Counted from the stretch's first letter, positions 9,151-18,168 are shown. The stretch is DNA of 64,000 bases from Dyella japonica A8 (GCF_000725385.1 NZ_CP008884.1:682001-746000); one strand, 5' to 3'. The notes: a model not told the origin generated them from the sequence alone. Numbers and translations: made by a program.

Positions 9151-9918
9151 ATGGCAGCACGCAAGGGCAAAGGCCGTCAGGCCGTCCGCAACAACAGCGG
9201 CGGCATGCCGGGCTGGGGTTGGGCCGTTATCGGCATCCTCATCGGTGCCGTGCTGATGTTCGCCATGCGCGGCCACCTGCCCATGGCGCCGAGCCCCAAC
9301 GAGGGCCCGCAGCCCAACGCACAGGCCACCGCCCAGCGCGGCAGCGATGCCGGCGCCGCCGGCAACGAATCGACCTCCGCCACCGACAACGCACCGGCCG
9401 CGCCAAAGAAGCCGCAGTACGACTTCTACTCCGTGCTGTCAGAGAAGGAAGTACGCATTCCCGACGCCGTGATCAGCGCACAGGCCAAGGCCGAACAGCA
9501 GCAGAAGCAGCAGGCCGCCCAGCAGGCAGCGCAGGCCGCCGCGCAACAGCAGGCACAAGCGGCAGCGCAGAAGCCGGCACCGGGCCCCGCGGCCGTGGCC
9601 GAAGCCATTACGCCGGCGCCGGAATCGGCCGTTCATGCACCGGCCCCCGCCGCCGCAACACCCACCGCCTCGGCCCCGGCCGGCAACGGCTACCTGCTGC
9701 AGGTCGGCGCCTTCCCGAGCCCATCCGACGCCGAAACGCTGAAGGCCAAGCTGGCCATGCAGGGCTTTGTCGCCAACGTATCGCCCGTGAGTGTCAACGG
9801 CCAGACCTACAACCGCGTGCGCCTGGGGCCGTTCCATTCGGCTACCGAGCTGGAATCGGCGAAGCAGCGTCTTGCTTCGGCAGGTATCAATGCGATTGCG
9901 TTGAAGGAAGGTAGGTAA
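9151..9918 (+). CDS. SPOR-domain membrane protein (FtsN-like architecture)
   Basis: This 255-residue protein has a short basic cytoplasmic tail, one membrane segment (about 21-40) and a long Ala/Gln/Pro-rich linker. It ends in a SPOR domain (YLLQVGAFPSPSDAETLKAKL to the C-terminus) that in other proteins binds denuded septal peptidoglycan. The layout matches FtsN-type cell-division proteins, and position after argS is common in Xanthomonadales. It lacks other FtsN-specific motifs I could point to, so no symbol is given. It starts one base after the argS stop and ends at an intrinsic terminator. Confidence 0.88.
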   Translation: MAARKGKGRQAVRNNSGGMPGWGWAVIGILIGAVLMFAMRGHLPMAPSPNEGPQPNAQATAQRGSDAGAAGNESTSATDNAPAAPKKPQYDFYSVLSEKEVRIPDAVISAQAKAEQQQKQQAAQQAAQAAAQQQAQAAAQKPAPGPAAVAEAITPAPESAVHAPAPAAATPTASAPAGNGYLLQVGAFPSPSDAETLKAKLAMQGFVANVSPVSVNGQTYNRVRLGPFHSATELESAKQRLASAGINAIALKEGR

Positions 9919-10105
9919 GCAACGCGCGTATTTCTCGCGACGCACATAAAAAGGCCGTGTCTTTCGACACGGCCTTTTTTGTTTCAGCATCCACATCGCC
10001 AAGATAAATCCCGTAGCGCCTCCTGTCGCTCCAAACCAACTGCGTCCCAGCGTAGAGCTCCCGTATACGTTCCAGATAGCGCTTCGTCCTCCCGATTTGC
10101 TCCAT
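9887..10105 (-). CDS. Candidate small protein whose frame runs through a terminator
   Basis: On the minus strand an ATG at 10105 preceded by GGAG opens a 72-codon frame. The first about 40 residues (YLERIRELYAGTQLVW and on) look protein-like. The frame then reads through the terminator hairpin at 9947-9980 before stopping at 9887. I recognise no family. If transcription ends at the hairpin, the mRNA would have no stop codon. It may equally be a spurious frame in a 345-base gap between convergent genes. Confidence 0.25.
   Translation of the reverse strand: MEQIGRTKRYLERIRELYAGTQLVWSDRRRYGIYLGDVDAETKKAVSKDTAFLCASREIRALLTYLPSTQSH
9947..9980. terminator. Terminator hairpin GGCCGTGTC/GACACGGCC, copy 1
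   Basis: GGCCGTGTC (9953-9961) and GACACGGCC (9966-9974) pair across TTTC, with A5 before and T6 after. It ends the argS-SPOR transcript and could also act on the minus strand. Confidence 0.9.
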
Positions 10106-10146
10106 GTGTCTCACTCCGATCACTTTTCCGCAATTCGAATGGAAGT

Positions 10147-10173
10147 AAAAAGGCCGTGTCTTACGACACGGCC
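10147..10173 (-). terminator. Terminator hairpin GGCCGTGTC/GACACGGCC, copy 2
   Basis: GGCCGTGTC (10152-10160) pairs with GACACGGCC (10165-10173) over TTAC; on the minus strand it is followed by T5. It lies about 90 bases past the autotransporter stop and differs from copy 1 only in one loop base. Confidence 0.85.
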
Positions 10174-10263
10174 TCTTTTGCTTCTGCGCTATGACTCCCT
10201 AGCGCCTCTGTTTGCAGTTCAAGCAAGGTGCAGACTTGTCCCATGCTGCACCTCACTCCAGTT

Positions 10264-13200
10264 TTAGAACTGCCAACGCATCCCCAGGTTTGCGCTCCAA
10301 CCCTGTTCACCGGCACTACCCACCCTGCCCTGGTAATCGCCGCTACCGTACACGGAGATCGCGGAAGTAAGCGTGCCGGTGACACCCGCACCCACCTGCC
10401 AAGCCTGACCCCAACTACCACCCGCCAGGGTGCTGCTGACGCCCCACTCGTCGCTTGACACGCCGACGTTGCTGCGAGTGCTGGAGCTCCACAAATAGTT
10501 GGCACGCACCCAGGGCGTCCAACGCTGACCGCTGGCGGTCACGAAGGTCTTGGTCAAGTTGGCGCCCACGCGACCCTGCCAAGCGCCCGCGTTTTCCGGC
10601 GACACCAACAAACCATCGGCGTCGTGGAAGCTGTTGGTGCGCAACGATTGGTAGACCACCTGAGCCTGCGGCTCCACGCGCAAGTCATTGCCAAACACGA
10701 ACGGATAGCCGCTCTCCAGCGAGTACGTCCAGCCGTGTGTCTTCATCTTGGCCATGTCGTAACCGCGATAAGCGGTATCTACACGCGTGCTGTAGTAGTT
10801 GCGCGCAACCACGCCATCCACGTAGAACCCGTTGCCCATCATGTAGGTGCCAGTGGCGGCGACACTGTTGGCGCTCATGCGCATGTCACTGGTGCCATCA
10901 ACGGCCTTCGGCGTGATATGCGACGTACCCGTGCTGACATAAGCGCCCAGTCGGAACGTCGACGCATCGTCACCCGTCTTCAACCACGTGCCACCGATCT
11001 GGATGGCACGATCGTTCTGGTTGAAGTCATAACCGTACTCACCGAAGCTGCGGTCGGTGTGGTATTGGTAGTTGCCGCCAAACGTGCGTGCGTAGAACTC
11101 GTCACTATTGCCCGCCTCCAGGGGTTCGCCCTGATGCAGCTCACCCAGGCGATCGTGCAAACTGCCCACGCTGCGCATGCCGTAGGACAGCATGGCCGTG
11201 CTGGCACTCAAATATGCCGGCACCTGCGGAACCACGACCGGGCGCACCGGCACACCACCACCATTGCCGCTCGGATCAGGGCTGGGTGTCGGGGTTGGCG
11301 TCGGATCAGGATCTGGGGTCGGATCCGGAGTCGGCGTCGGATTGGGCACAACGGCATTCTGCAAGCGGTAATCCCAATAGCCATTGCCAGCGCCTGCAAC
11401 AACACGTTGAGAGGTATCGCTGCTGCCCGGCTGATAGGAGACAAGGTCGTAACGCCACGGACCCACGGCAACATAGCCACCAGCCAGGACAAATGCCGTC
11501 GCAGATGACGTGCCCGCCACTTGAGCCAACGAAATGCCTTCGTTTGCCTCCCGAACGCCGTTGTTGTTGGTATCGGTTGATGCACCAGAGCCGTTGCCCA
11601 TCACGCTTAGATACGTGGTGCCGCTGGCATTGCCTTCTACCAGGACGCGGTCAGTAAGCTGGTTGGACAGTGGACCGCCATCGTTGAGCACCGTATTCAT
11701 GACGATGGTGCCGCCATTGCCAACCAGATCGCCGTGCACCACAAGGCTCTTGTAGGTTGGCGACGGTGCGGCGAAGGCGATGGTGCCCGCCAGATCGAGC
11801 TGCTTCACGTCGGAGCTTGCCGTAACGTTCCAACGGCTGCTGCCGTCCAGACTCACGGTGGATGCATTGTGCATCGCGCCGTTAAGCGTCGACGCTTGTG
11901 CCAGCGATACATTGGCCACACCGCCCTTCACGGCAGCGATATCGCCATCAAGGGCGACGTTGCCGCTCGCGAAAAGACTGACCGCCGCACCGGGCGCGAC
12001 GACATTCAGCAAGGTGCCATTACCTGCGGAAATCACCGCACTCTCGCTGACATTGACGATGTTGTTGTCACCTGCCGCCACATGAATGGCGTCGCCCGTC
12101 ACCGAGGTGATCGTCCCTCCTGAAACGTTGAGGGTATTGGTTACCGGCGTGCTGCCGTCCCACGACAGCAGCACGCCGTAGCGCTGCCCCGTCACGATAC
12201 TGTCGGTAAGATTGACTGTTGCATTGCCCAGTGCCACGCCATCGGCCTGCACTCCGCTGGTCGTAACGGCGACCCCCGTGGCATTGACCTGACTGCCGTT
12301 GTTCAGAGCCACCACGCCCGAAGCGCTGTTGCCCGAGGTCGCAATCGTCGTACCTTGTTCCAATGCGAGTATGCCGCCACCCTGCGCCAGCGCACCGTAG
12401 GCGCTGTCGCCCGTGGTGCTGACCTGCACCTTGCCACTCGTGGTGATCTGGCTGCCACTATCCATGGCAAATAAACCCATCGCGCTGGATCCGGTCGTAC
12501 CAACAGCCGCACCCTCTCCCAGCAGGATGACGCCGCCATCCTGTGCCAGAACACCGTGCGCGCTCGCGCCCGTGGTGCTGACACCGACCGAACCGTTTGT
12601 CCTGATCTGGCTACCGCTGTTGAGTGCGAACAGTCCCTCCGCGTTGGCGCCGGCCGTCTCGATTCCTGCGCCTTGCCCCAATGCCAGCACGCCGCCATTT
12701 TGCGCCAGCGCACCGTGGGCGTGACCACCTTCGGTATTGATCTGCACTGCGCCGTTCGTCATGACCTGGCTACCGCTATCCAGGGCAAACAAACCCACGG
12801 CGCTGGTGCCGGTTGTTGTCACGCTTGTGTGATCGCCCAATGTGATACGGCCGCCAGCCTCGGCGTCAACGCCATAGGCGCCCACACCGGTTGCACCATC
12901 CTCACCGGTAGTTTGTACGCTCAGATTTGCCACGTTGACCGCAGCGCCCTGGTATCCCGCCAGACCAATGGACCCTTGCCCGTTGGTGTTAATGCTGCCG
13001 CCCGACAAGTTCACATTGACGTTCTGGAAGGCCACAACGCCGTAAGAATTGACGCCGTCGGTGACGATGGAATTGCCTGCGGAGTTAAATATCGCTCCGT
13101 TGCTGACTTCCACACCATAAGCCTGCTCTCCTGACGTATGCAGAGAGTTGTTGCTGAGGAAAAGCGTCGTGCCTGTGCCATCCGCAATGGCGCCATGGGC

Positions 13201-13905
13201 ACCGGTACCGGCGGTGACAATACGCCCATCATTGAACGAAAGGGAGCCACCCTTTGTGGCGAGCAATCCAGCCCCATGCAGACCACTCGTGTTGATCGAC
13301 GAGTTGGACGCCGTCAGGCTGGATCGTCCGTTCGCGCCATCGCTGAATAACCCAACGCCTCCCGCACCCGAGGTAGAGACACCGACGTTATCCAACGTCA
13401 CGGTGGCTCCGTCCATCGCGCTCGCACCGTAGGACATGTCACCGATGGTGGCGAACGATGTCGCCCTGGCATCTATCCGCGAGCCACTACCCAATGCCAA
13501 AACGGCATCAGCACCGTTGATTCCCGCCGTGCTGATGGAGCCGCCCAGAAATGAAACATAGCCACCATCCAAGGCGAGCACACCAGGCGTCCCTTCGCCA
13601 TTGGTGCTGACCGTGACGTTGTTGACAGCGAACAGGGAACCGGCGTCGAAGGACGCAAGTCCAGCCAGCCCGTCTCCGGAGACGGTCACGGTGTCGTTGT
13701 TCAGTGCCAGGTTCTGACCACCTGCCACGACCACGGGCTGGGTATAGTCGGTAGCCGACAATGACGTTGGGTTTACCGCGACGACGGCCAATGTCACTGC
13801 AAGAGCGCTAACACCCGGTGCCTTCTTTCGCCCTTTTGCCAGCTCCGAGGCCACCACCCAGGTTCCGGCAACGAAGTTCCAAACAACTCGATAGATTCGA
13901 TTCAT
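10264..13905 (-). CDS. Type Va autotransporter with ESPR signal and repetitive beta-helix passenger
   Basis: The 1213-residue product starts MNRIYRVVWNFVAGTWVV, an extended signal peptide region (ESPR) of large autotransporters, with a hydrophobic core ending near SATDY. The passenger (about residues 55-870) is a glycine- and serine-rich series of short beta-helix rungs, including tandem 53-residue repeats. A Pro/Thr/Asp linker follows. The last about 270 residues form the autotransporter beta-barrel, ending GMRWQF with the terminal Phe expected for BAM insertion. No catalytic motif is visible, so adhesion is the likely but unproven role. The start at 13905 is chosen for the ESPR; an in-frame start 60 bases upstream is less likely. 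Base composition is less GC-rich than neighbours. Confidence 0.9.
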   Translation of the reverse strand: MNRIYRVVWNFVAGTWVVASELAKGRKKAPGVSALAVTLAVVAVNPTSLSATDYTQPVVVAGGQNLALNNDTVTVSGDGLAGLASFDAGSLFAVNNVTVSTNGEGTPGVLALDGGYVSFLGGSISTAGINGADAVLALGSGSRIDARATSFATIGDMSYGASAMDGATVTLDNVGVSTSGAGGVGLFSDGANGRSSLTASNSSINTSGLHGAGLLATKGGSLSFNDGRIVTAGTGAHGAIADGTGTTLFLSNNSLHTSGEQAYGVEVSNGAIFNSAGNSIVTDGVNSYGVVAFQNVNVNLSGGSINTNGQGSIGLAGYQGAAVNVANLSVQTTGEDGATGVGAYGVDAEAGGRITLGDHTSVTTTGTSAVGLFALDSGSQVMTNGAVQINTEGGHAHGALAQNGGVLALGQGAGIETAGANAEGLFALNSGSQIRTNGSVGVSTTGASAHGVLAQDGGVILLGEGAAVGTTGSSAMGLFAMDSGSQITTSGKVQVSTTGDSAYGALAQGGGILALEQGTTIATSGNSASGVVALNNGSQVNATGVAVTTSGVQADGVALGNATVNLTDSIVTGQRYGVLLSWDGSTPVTNTLNVSGGTITSVTGDAIHVAAGDNNIVNVSESAVISAGNGTLLNVVAPGAAVSLFASGNVALDGDIAAVKGGVANVSLAQASTLNGAMHNASTVSLDGSSRWNVTASSDVKQLDLAGTIAFAAPSPTYKSLVVHGDLVGNGGTIVMNTVLNDGGPLSNQLTDRVLVEGNASGTTYLSVMGNGSGASTDTNNNGVREANEGISLAQVAGTSSATAFVLAGGYVAVGPWRYDLVSYQPGSSDTSQRVVAGAGNGYWDYRLQNAVVPNPTPTPDPTPDPDPTPTPTPSPDPSGNGGGVPVRPVVVPQVPAYLSASTAMLSYGMRSVGSLHDRLGELHQGEPLEAGNSDEFYARTFGGNYQYHTDRSFGEYGYDFNQNDRAIQIGGTWLKTGDDASTFRLGAYVSTGTSHITPKAVDGTSDMRMSANSVAATGTYMMGNGFYVDGVVARNYYSTRVDTAYRGYDMAKMKTHGWTYSLESGYPFVFGNDLRVEPQAQVVYQSLRTNSFHDADGLLVSPENAGAWQGRVGANLTKTFVTASGQRWTPWVRANYLWSSSTRSNVGVSSDEWGVSSTLAGGSWGQAWQVGAGVTGTLTSAISVYGSGDYQGRVGSAGEQGWSANLGMRWQF
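12274..12840 (-). repeat. Tandem 159-bp coding repeats in the autotransporter passenger
   Basis: The encoded protein repeats a 53-residue unit three times plus a partial fourth. Each has the pattern GLFAxxSGSQ, TNG or TSG, HG or YGxLAQxGG and ALGxG at matching positions. The copies have diverged at the DNA level. Confidence 0.8.
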
Positions 13906-14127
13906 TGCTGATCTCTCTGCACTGCTCTTTCCTGTCTGTCCTAGCAACAGCGCCATTGCCGTCACTGCCGAAAGAGAGAGCGAAAAAATTTACGAGACCA
14001 GTCGCAGGGAAGAAACGAGAAATATCTCAACCGAGGCAGTGATTTGTCTCGGAAGGGTGCTCGGCTTTTCGCATCCCTTGTCGGGAGAGATCGCACCCCA
14101 TCCTGAAAACGCACGCGCTATAGAAAG

Positions 14128-14154
14128 AAAAAGGCCGTGTTGATCAACACGGCC
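14128..14154 (-). terminator. Terminator hairpin GGCCGTGTT/AACACGGCC, copy 3
   Basis: GGCCGTGTT (14133-14141) pairs with AACACGGCC (14146-14154) over GATC, with a T-run on the minus strand. It ends the minus-strand unit finishing at 14185 and insulates it from the autotransporter. Confidence 0.85.
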
Positions 14155-14184
14155 ATTCGATACCTTCGGGCGGGCAATCCAGAA

Positions 14185-15045
14185 TCAGCCCTTGCGCTTC
14201 AACCGGATCAACCCGGAGATGTCGTCGTCGCCGTAACCCTGGCTCATCAGCTCCGCATAATCCGTCAGTGAGCGCTCGATCACGCTGCGGTTGGTGCCGG
14301 CGCTTTCCGCGATGCGGCGCACGATGCCGAGATCTTTGTGCAGCAGACCGAGTTTGAAGCCGACGCTGAATTCATTGCGCAGCATGGTGGCGCCGCGCTT
14401 TTCGAGGAACCAGTTGCCGGCTGCGCCGGCACCCAATGTGGGTAGCAGGCGTTCCGGGTCGAGTCCCAGTGCTTCGGCAAGTGCGAGGCCTTCGCACACA
14501 CCCTGGGCAATGCCGGCGACCAGCACCTGGTTCACTGCCTTGGTGGCCTGGCCCGCACCAACGCCACCCAGATGCGTCACCCGCAAGGCGTACGCTTCCA
14601 GCACCGGGCGTGCGCGTTCGAGCACATCGGCTTCGCCGCCGACCATCACCGAGAGCTTGCCGTTCTTCGCACCTTCCACGCCGCCGGAGACCGGCGCGTC
14701 GAGGAAATGCGCACCGACTGCCGCCAGCCTGGTCGCCGCCTGCTTGGCGGTATCCGGTGCGACGGTGGAGTGGTCCACCACGATGGCGCCCTTTCTCAGA
14801 TGCGGGGCCAGCGCATCGACGGTGTTGAGCACGTCGGCATCGGCAGTGACGCACAGCGCGATCACATCGCACTGCTGGGCGATCTCCGCCAGCGACGGCG
14901 CGGCGACGCCAAGTTCCTTCGCCACCTTGTCCGCATTGGACTGGGTGCGGCTGGCGACGGCATGGAGCAGGCCATGGGCATTGAGATGGCCGGCCATCGG
15001 CGTGCCCATGGCGCCGAGTCCGATAAATGCTGCCTTGAGTGTCAT
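14185..15045 (-). CDS. NAD(P)-dependent beta-hydroxyacid dehydrogenase (3-hydroxyisobutyrate dehydrogenase family)
   Basis: This 286-residue protein has the N-terminal Rossmann motif GLGAMGTPMAGHL and the family signature around DAPVSGGVEGAKNGKLSVMVGG. The conserved catalytic Lys lies within GAGQATKAVNQVLVAG. Members oxidise 3-hydroxyisobutyrate, tartronate semialdehyde or related acids; the substrate here is not decidable. The start at 15045 (MTLKAAFIGLG) has AGGA nine bases upstream and lies 16 bases after the patatin stop. An upstream in-frame start would overlap the patatin gene. It is last in the minus-strand set bdhA, adc, patatin, dehydrogenase. Confidence 0.85.
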   Translation of the reverse strand: MTLKAAFIGLGAMGTPMAGHLNAHGLLHAVASRTQSNADKVAKELGVAAPSLAEIAQQCDVIALCVTADADVLNTVDALAPHLRKGAIVVDHSTVAPDTAKQAATRLAAVGAHFLDAPVSGGVEGAKNGKLSVMVGGEADVLERARPVLEAYALRVTHLGGVGAGQATKAVNQVLVAGIAQGVCEGLALAEALGLDPERLLPTLGAGAAGNWFLEKRGATMLRNEFSVGFKLGLLHKDLGIVRRIAESAGTNRSVIERSLTDYAELMSQGYGDDDISGLIRLKRKG

Positions 15046-15061
15046 GGGTATTCCTGCAGGT

Positions 15062-16258
15062 TCAATCTTCACAGTGGACGTCATGCGTCACGAAGGGATG
15101 TTCAGGCGACGGCTTTTCAAACCACTGAGGTTCTTCCAGCGTGCACCGCATGTCTTCCATGCCGCTGCTCCAGTGCTGGCGCATGCTGTCGACGCTGAAC
15201 TCGTAGTCCTTGTAATGCCCTTCGTACGGCTTGTTTCGGTAGATCAGGTGGAACAGGTTCACTACCGCGCTGTTGGAGTAGACCTCCGCCTGGCGATAGG
15301 CGCGATGCTTACGCTGGTCTTCCGGCACCAGCGCCATCAAGTCGTGCAGTATGCGCTGCTGGCGCTGGCGTTGCGCCATGTATTCGGTGATCAGGCGCGT
15401 ACGGCTGGAGTACTGGATGTCCTTGGAGCGCGAGGTGACTTCGGCAAGGTCCTTGGGCACCTCGCCACGCGCGCTCCACAGGTCGACCTGGAAGATCAAC
15501 GAGTCGCGGCACGAGGCATCGGACAGGACCTTGTACAGCGGCGTATTGGAGACCATGCCGCCGTCCCAGTAAAACTCGCCGTCGATCTCGATGGCCGGGA
15601 ACCCGGGCGGCAATGCGCCGGAGGCCATGAAGTGCTCGACGCGCAGCTCGCCTTCGGTGTTGTCGAAGTAGGCGAAGTTGCCGGTGCGGATGTTGACCGC
15701 GCCCACCGACACGCGCATGGCGGTCTTGTGGTTGATGCGGTCGAAATCGACCAGGCGCTCCAGCGTGGTTTTCAGTGGCGAGGTGTCGTACCAGCTCGCT
15801 GTGGTCGGCGAGGCCCGCCATGGCCACAGCGGGAACGGGCGCGGCGTGAAGAAGCCGGGCTGGCCTTCCACCAGCGCACGCCACGCGGCCCAGCCGCTCA
15901 GGCCGTTCTGCCATGGCAGTTCCCACGCGCCCGGATCGAGCGGCGCGGTAGGCCAGACGGGGAACAGGGGTTCGCGGGTGATCCTCTGCCAGAACTCGCG
16001 CAGGCGCTCGACGCGTTGCTTGGGCGCGTTGCCGGCGATGATCGCCGCGTTGAGCGCGCCGATCGAAATACCGGCGATCCAGTTGGGGTGAATGCCGGCG
16101 GCATCCAGCGCTTCGTACACGCCAGCCTGGTAAGCACCCAGCGCGCCACCACCCTGAAGCACCAGCGCCGTGGTCTGGTATTGCTTGTGCAACTGTCGCA
16201 GCAGATCCTGATCCGACAGCTTCGGTTCCGACGAGTTTTTACGGACGTCCATACGCAT
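15062..16258 (-). CDS. Patatin-like phospholipase (DUF3734 type)
   Basis: The 398-residue protein has the patatin features: oxyanion loop GGGALGAYQAG at about residues 37-47, nucleophile elbow GISIG (Ser near 66), and the Asp of the catalytic dyad in DGGMVSNTP. The C-terminal region with PLYKVLSDA and QRQQRILHDL matches bacterial patatins carrying DUF3734. Such proteins hydrolyse acyl esters of lipids and are often encoded beside acetoacetate decarboxylase and hydroxybutyrate dehydrogenase, as here. No signal peptide is visible, so it is probably cytoplasmic or peripheral. Confidence 0.9.
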   Translation of the reverse strand: MRMDVRKNSSEPKLSDQDLLRQLHKQYQTTALVLQGGGALGAYQAGVYEALDAAGIHPNWIAGISIGALNAAIIAGNAPKQRVERLREFWQRITREPLFPVWPTAPLDPGAWELPWQNGLSGWAAWRALVEGQPGFFTPRPFPLWPWRASPTTASWYDTSPLKTTLERLVDFDRINHKTAMRVSVGAVNIRTGNFAYFDNTEGELRVEHFMASGALPPGFPAIEIDGEFYWDGGMVSNTPLYKVLSDASCRDSLIFQVDLWSARGEVPKDLAEVTSRSKDIQYSSRTRLITEYMAQRQRQQRILHDLMALVPEDQRKHRAYRQAEVYSNSAVVNLFHLIYRNKPYEGHYKDYEFSVDSMRQHWSSGMEDMRCTLEEPQWFEKPSPEHPFVTHDVHCED

Positions 16259-16271
16259 CAGCCTCGGCTTA

Positions 16272-17009
16272 TTAAGCCAGATAGTCGTACACCACGGTGC
16301 CCAGGTCGAGCGTCAGGTCGGTGACGAAATGTAGCGCCGACTCCACCTTCAGCACCGGCAGATCGGCCACCGGCGCCAGCGCGTGGGGGTGCAGCTCCAA
16401 CGCCGCCGGGCCGGTCCAGGCGCCCTTGAGCGTGACGTTGGTGGTGTAGTAACGGACCAGTTCGCAGATGCGCGGCGAACCGTCCACATGCGGGATGATC
16501 TTGAGCAGGAAGTTGGGCGCGGCCAGCGAGGCCAGCACGGCCTGCTCGTCGGCCGGGCGATGCTTGAAGCCCATGGTGCCTTTGGCCACGCGCACCTTGC
16601 CGTAGTCGAGCGTGCCAACCAGGGTGTCGATCTCAGTCGCCAGTTCCGGACTCGCGAGTTTCTTGGGGAAGCCCCACAACTCGCGTCCACCGGCAATCGG
16701 TGGATGGTCGTTCAGATACATCGAGTGCACGTAGCCGCCGTGCTGGCCTTCGAAGCTGACCGGAATGACCTGGCCGGATTCGGTGTAGTCGCCGAAACCG
16801 GTGGAGTCCGGCATGCGGATGAATTCGTACTTCACCAGCGGCTCGGTGACTTGCAGCGGTTCGGGCACCACGGCGCGCAGGGCATCGAGATCCGTGCGAT
16901 AGGTGATGACAAGGAATTCGCGGTTGACGAATCGGTACGGCCCCAGCGGAAACGCCGGGCTGGTCAAAGGCATGGCGAAGGCGTTGGCCTTCACGTCGGC
17001 AATCTTCAT
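16272..17009 (-). CDS. adc: Acetoacetate decarboxylase
   Basis: Adc converts acetoacetate to acetone and CO2. The 246-residue sequence has the conserved region [14 protein letters not shown], whose first Lys of the KK pair is the Schiff-base residue in the clostridial enzyme, and the arginine-containing VPEPL and EFIRMPDS segments. The start at 17009 ([11 protein letters not shown]) is chosen for GGAGCG upstream and for length; the frame is open further upstream. It lies 13 bases before the patatin gene. With bdhA upstream it suggests hydroxybutyrate to acetoacetate to acetone flux. Confidence 0.92.
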   Translation of the reverse strand: MKIADVKANAFAMPLTSPAFPLGPYRFVNREFLVITYRTDLDALRAVVPEPLQVTEPLVKYEFIRMPDSTGFGDYTESGQVIPVSFEGQHGGYVHSMYLNDHPPIAGGRELWGFPKKLASPELATEIDTLVGTLDYGKVRVAKGTMGFKHRPADEQAVLASLAAPNFLLKIIPHVDGSPRICELVRYYTTNVTLKGAWTGPAALELHPHALAPVADLPVLKVESALHFVTDLTLDLGTVVYDYLA

Positions 17010-17165
17010 GGCGCTTGCGCTCCTGGCAACCCGTCCGCGCGATGCATCCTGGCCTGCCCGGGCGAGTATCGATGGATGAAGACAGCGGGTTGACCCCCGT
17101 TCGGCATATCGCACGGGGCACCGCAACTTGGAACCGCTGACAAAACCCCGTTACGTTTGAGCCCT

Positions 17166-17248
17166 GTCATTCCCGCGTAGGCGGGAATCCAGCGCCTTTC
17201 AGCACGGCGAAGGCTAAGGCACTGGATCCCCGCTTCCGCGGGGATGAC
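17166..17248. repeat. REP-like inverted-repeat element, family 1 (copy a)
   Basis: A half-palindrome GTCATTCCCGCG...GCGGGAATCCAGCG is followed after a short spacer by its inverse ACTGGATCCCCGC...GCGGGGATGAC. It separates bdhA from adc. Confidence 0.85.
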
Positions 17249-17296
17249 GATCAAAAGCATGCTCTTCGGGATACCCGGTGGTTTTGTTAGCCGCTA

Positions 17297-18082
17297 TTAC
17301 TGCATGTACCAGCCGTGGCTCACCACGATCGACTGGCCGGTAAGCGCAGCCGACGGGAACGTGGCGAGGTACAACGCCGTCTGCGCGATGTCGTCCACCG
17401 TGGTGAAAACGCCATCCACCGTATCTTTGAGCATCACGTTCTTGATCACGTCCGCCTCGCTGATGCCCAGCTCCTTGGCCTGCTCGGGAATCTGCTTCTC
17501 CACCAGCGGGGTGCGCACGAAGCCAGGGCAGATCACGTGCGAACGCACGTTGTGTGCCGCGCCTTCCTTCGCCAGCGTGCGCGCCAGGCCCAGCAGGCCG
17601 TGCTTGGCGGCGACATAGGCGGACTTGAGCTTGGACGCTTCGTGCGAGTGCACCGAACCCATGTAGATCACGATGCCGCCGCGATCGTCCTTGTACATGT
17701 GCTTGAGCGCGGCACGCGTGGTGAGGAAGCCGCCGTCGAGATGGATGGCGAGCATCTTCTTCCAATCCGCGTAGGCGAACTGGTCGATCGGATTGATGAT
17801 CTGAATGCCGGCGTTGGAGATCAGGATGTCGAGATGACCGAACTCGGCGACCACCTTGTCGGTGCCGGCGTTGACGGCGGCTTCGTCCGTCACGTCCATC
17901 GCGATGCCGATGGCCTTGCCGCCGGCCGCGTTGATCTCGGCGGCGGCCGCATCGGCGGCCTGCTGGTTGATGTCGGCGATGGCCACTGCCGCGCCATTCT
18001 TCGCGTAAAGCTCGGCGATTGCCTTGCCGAGGCCACTGGCCGCGCCAGTGATGAGTGCCACCTTGCCGTCGAGACTTGCCAT
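17297..18082 (-). CDS. bdhA: 3-hydroxybutyrate dehydrogenase (SDR family)
   Basis: BdhA oxidises D-3-hydroxybutyrate to acetoacetate with NAD. The 261-residue short-chain dehydrogenase shows the Rossmann motif GAASGLG, NAG within [13 protein letters not shown], Ser in [14 protein letters not shown], and YxxxK as YVAAK. The [14 protein letters not shown] context and the C-terminus SHGWYMQ are characteristic of hydroxybutyrate dehydrogenases. The start at ATG 18082 has AGGAG ten bases upstream. The gene heads the ketone-body-like set; a repeat separates it from adc, so readthrough is uncertain. Confidence 0.92.
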   Translation of the reverse strand: MASLDGKVALITGAASGLGKAIAELYAKNGAAVAIADINQQAADAAAAEINAAGGKAIGIAMDVTDEAAVNAGTDKVVAEFGHLDILISNAGIQIINPIDQFAYADWKKMLAIHLDGGFLTTRAALKHMYKDDRGGIVIYMGSVHSHEASKLKSAYVAAKHGLLGLARTLAKEGAAHNVRSHVICPGFVRTPLVEKQIPEQAKELGISEADVIKNVMLKDTVDGVFTTVDDIAQTALYLATFPSAALTGQSIVVSHGWYMQ

Positions 18083-18143
18083 AACCACTCCTGTCGATGG
18101 GGAACGGGGAAAGCAGAAACGGAATCAGGTTGTGGGCTGCGTG

Positions 18144-18168
18144 GCCTGTCCGTCCAGACGGAACAGGC
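18144..18168. promoter_or_regulatory. Near-perfect palindrome upstream of bdhA
   Basis: GCCTGTCCGTC and GACGGAACAGGC face each other across CA, with one bulged base. It lies 62-86 bases upstream of the bdhA start, where an operator for a dimeric repressor would sit. No regulator gene is adjacent. Confidence 0.45.

Larger units (their letters stand above)
9919..10263. other. 345-base gap between the SPOR gene and the autotransporter
   Basis: Two near-identical terminator hairpins bracket about 165 bases that contain only the small minus-strand frame described separately. The hairpin at 10147-10173 serves the autotransporter and that at 9947-9980 serves the SPOR gene. Confidence 0.6.
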
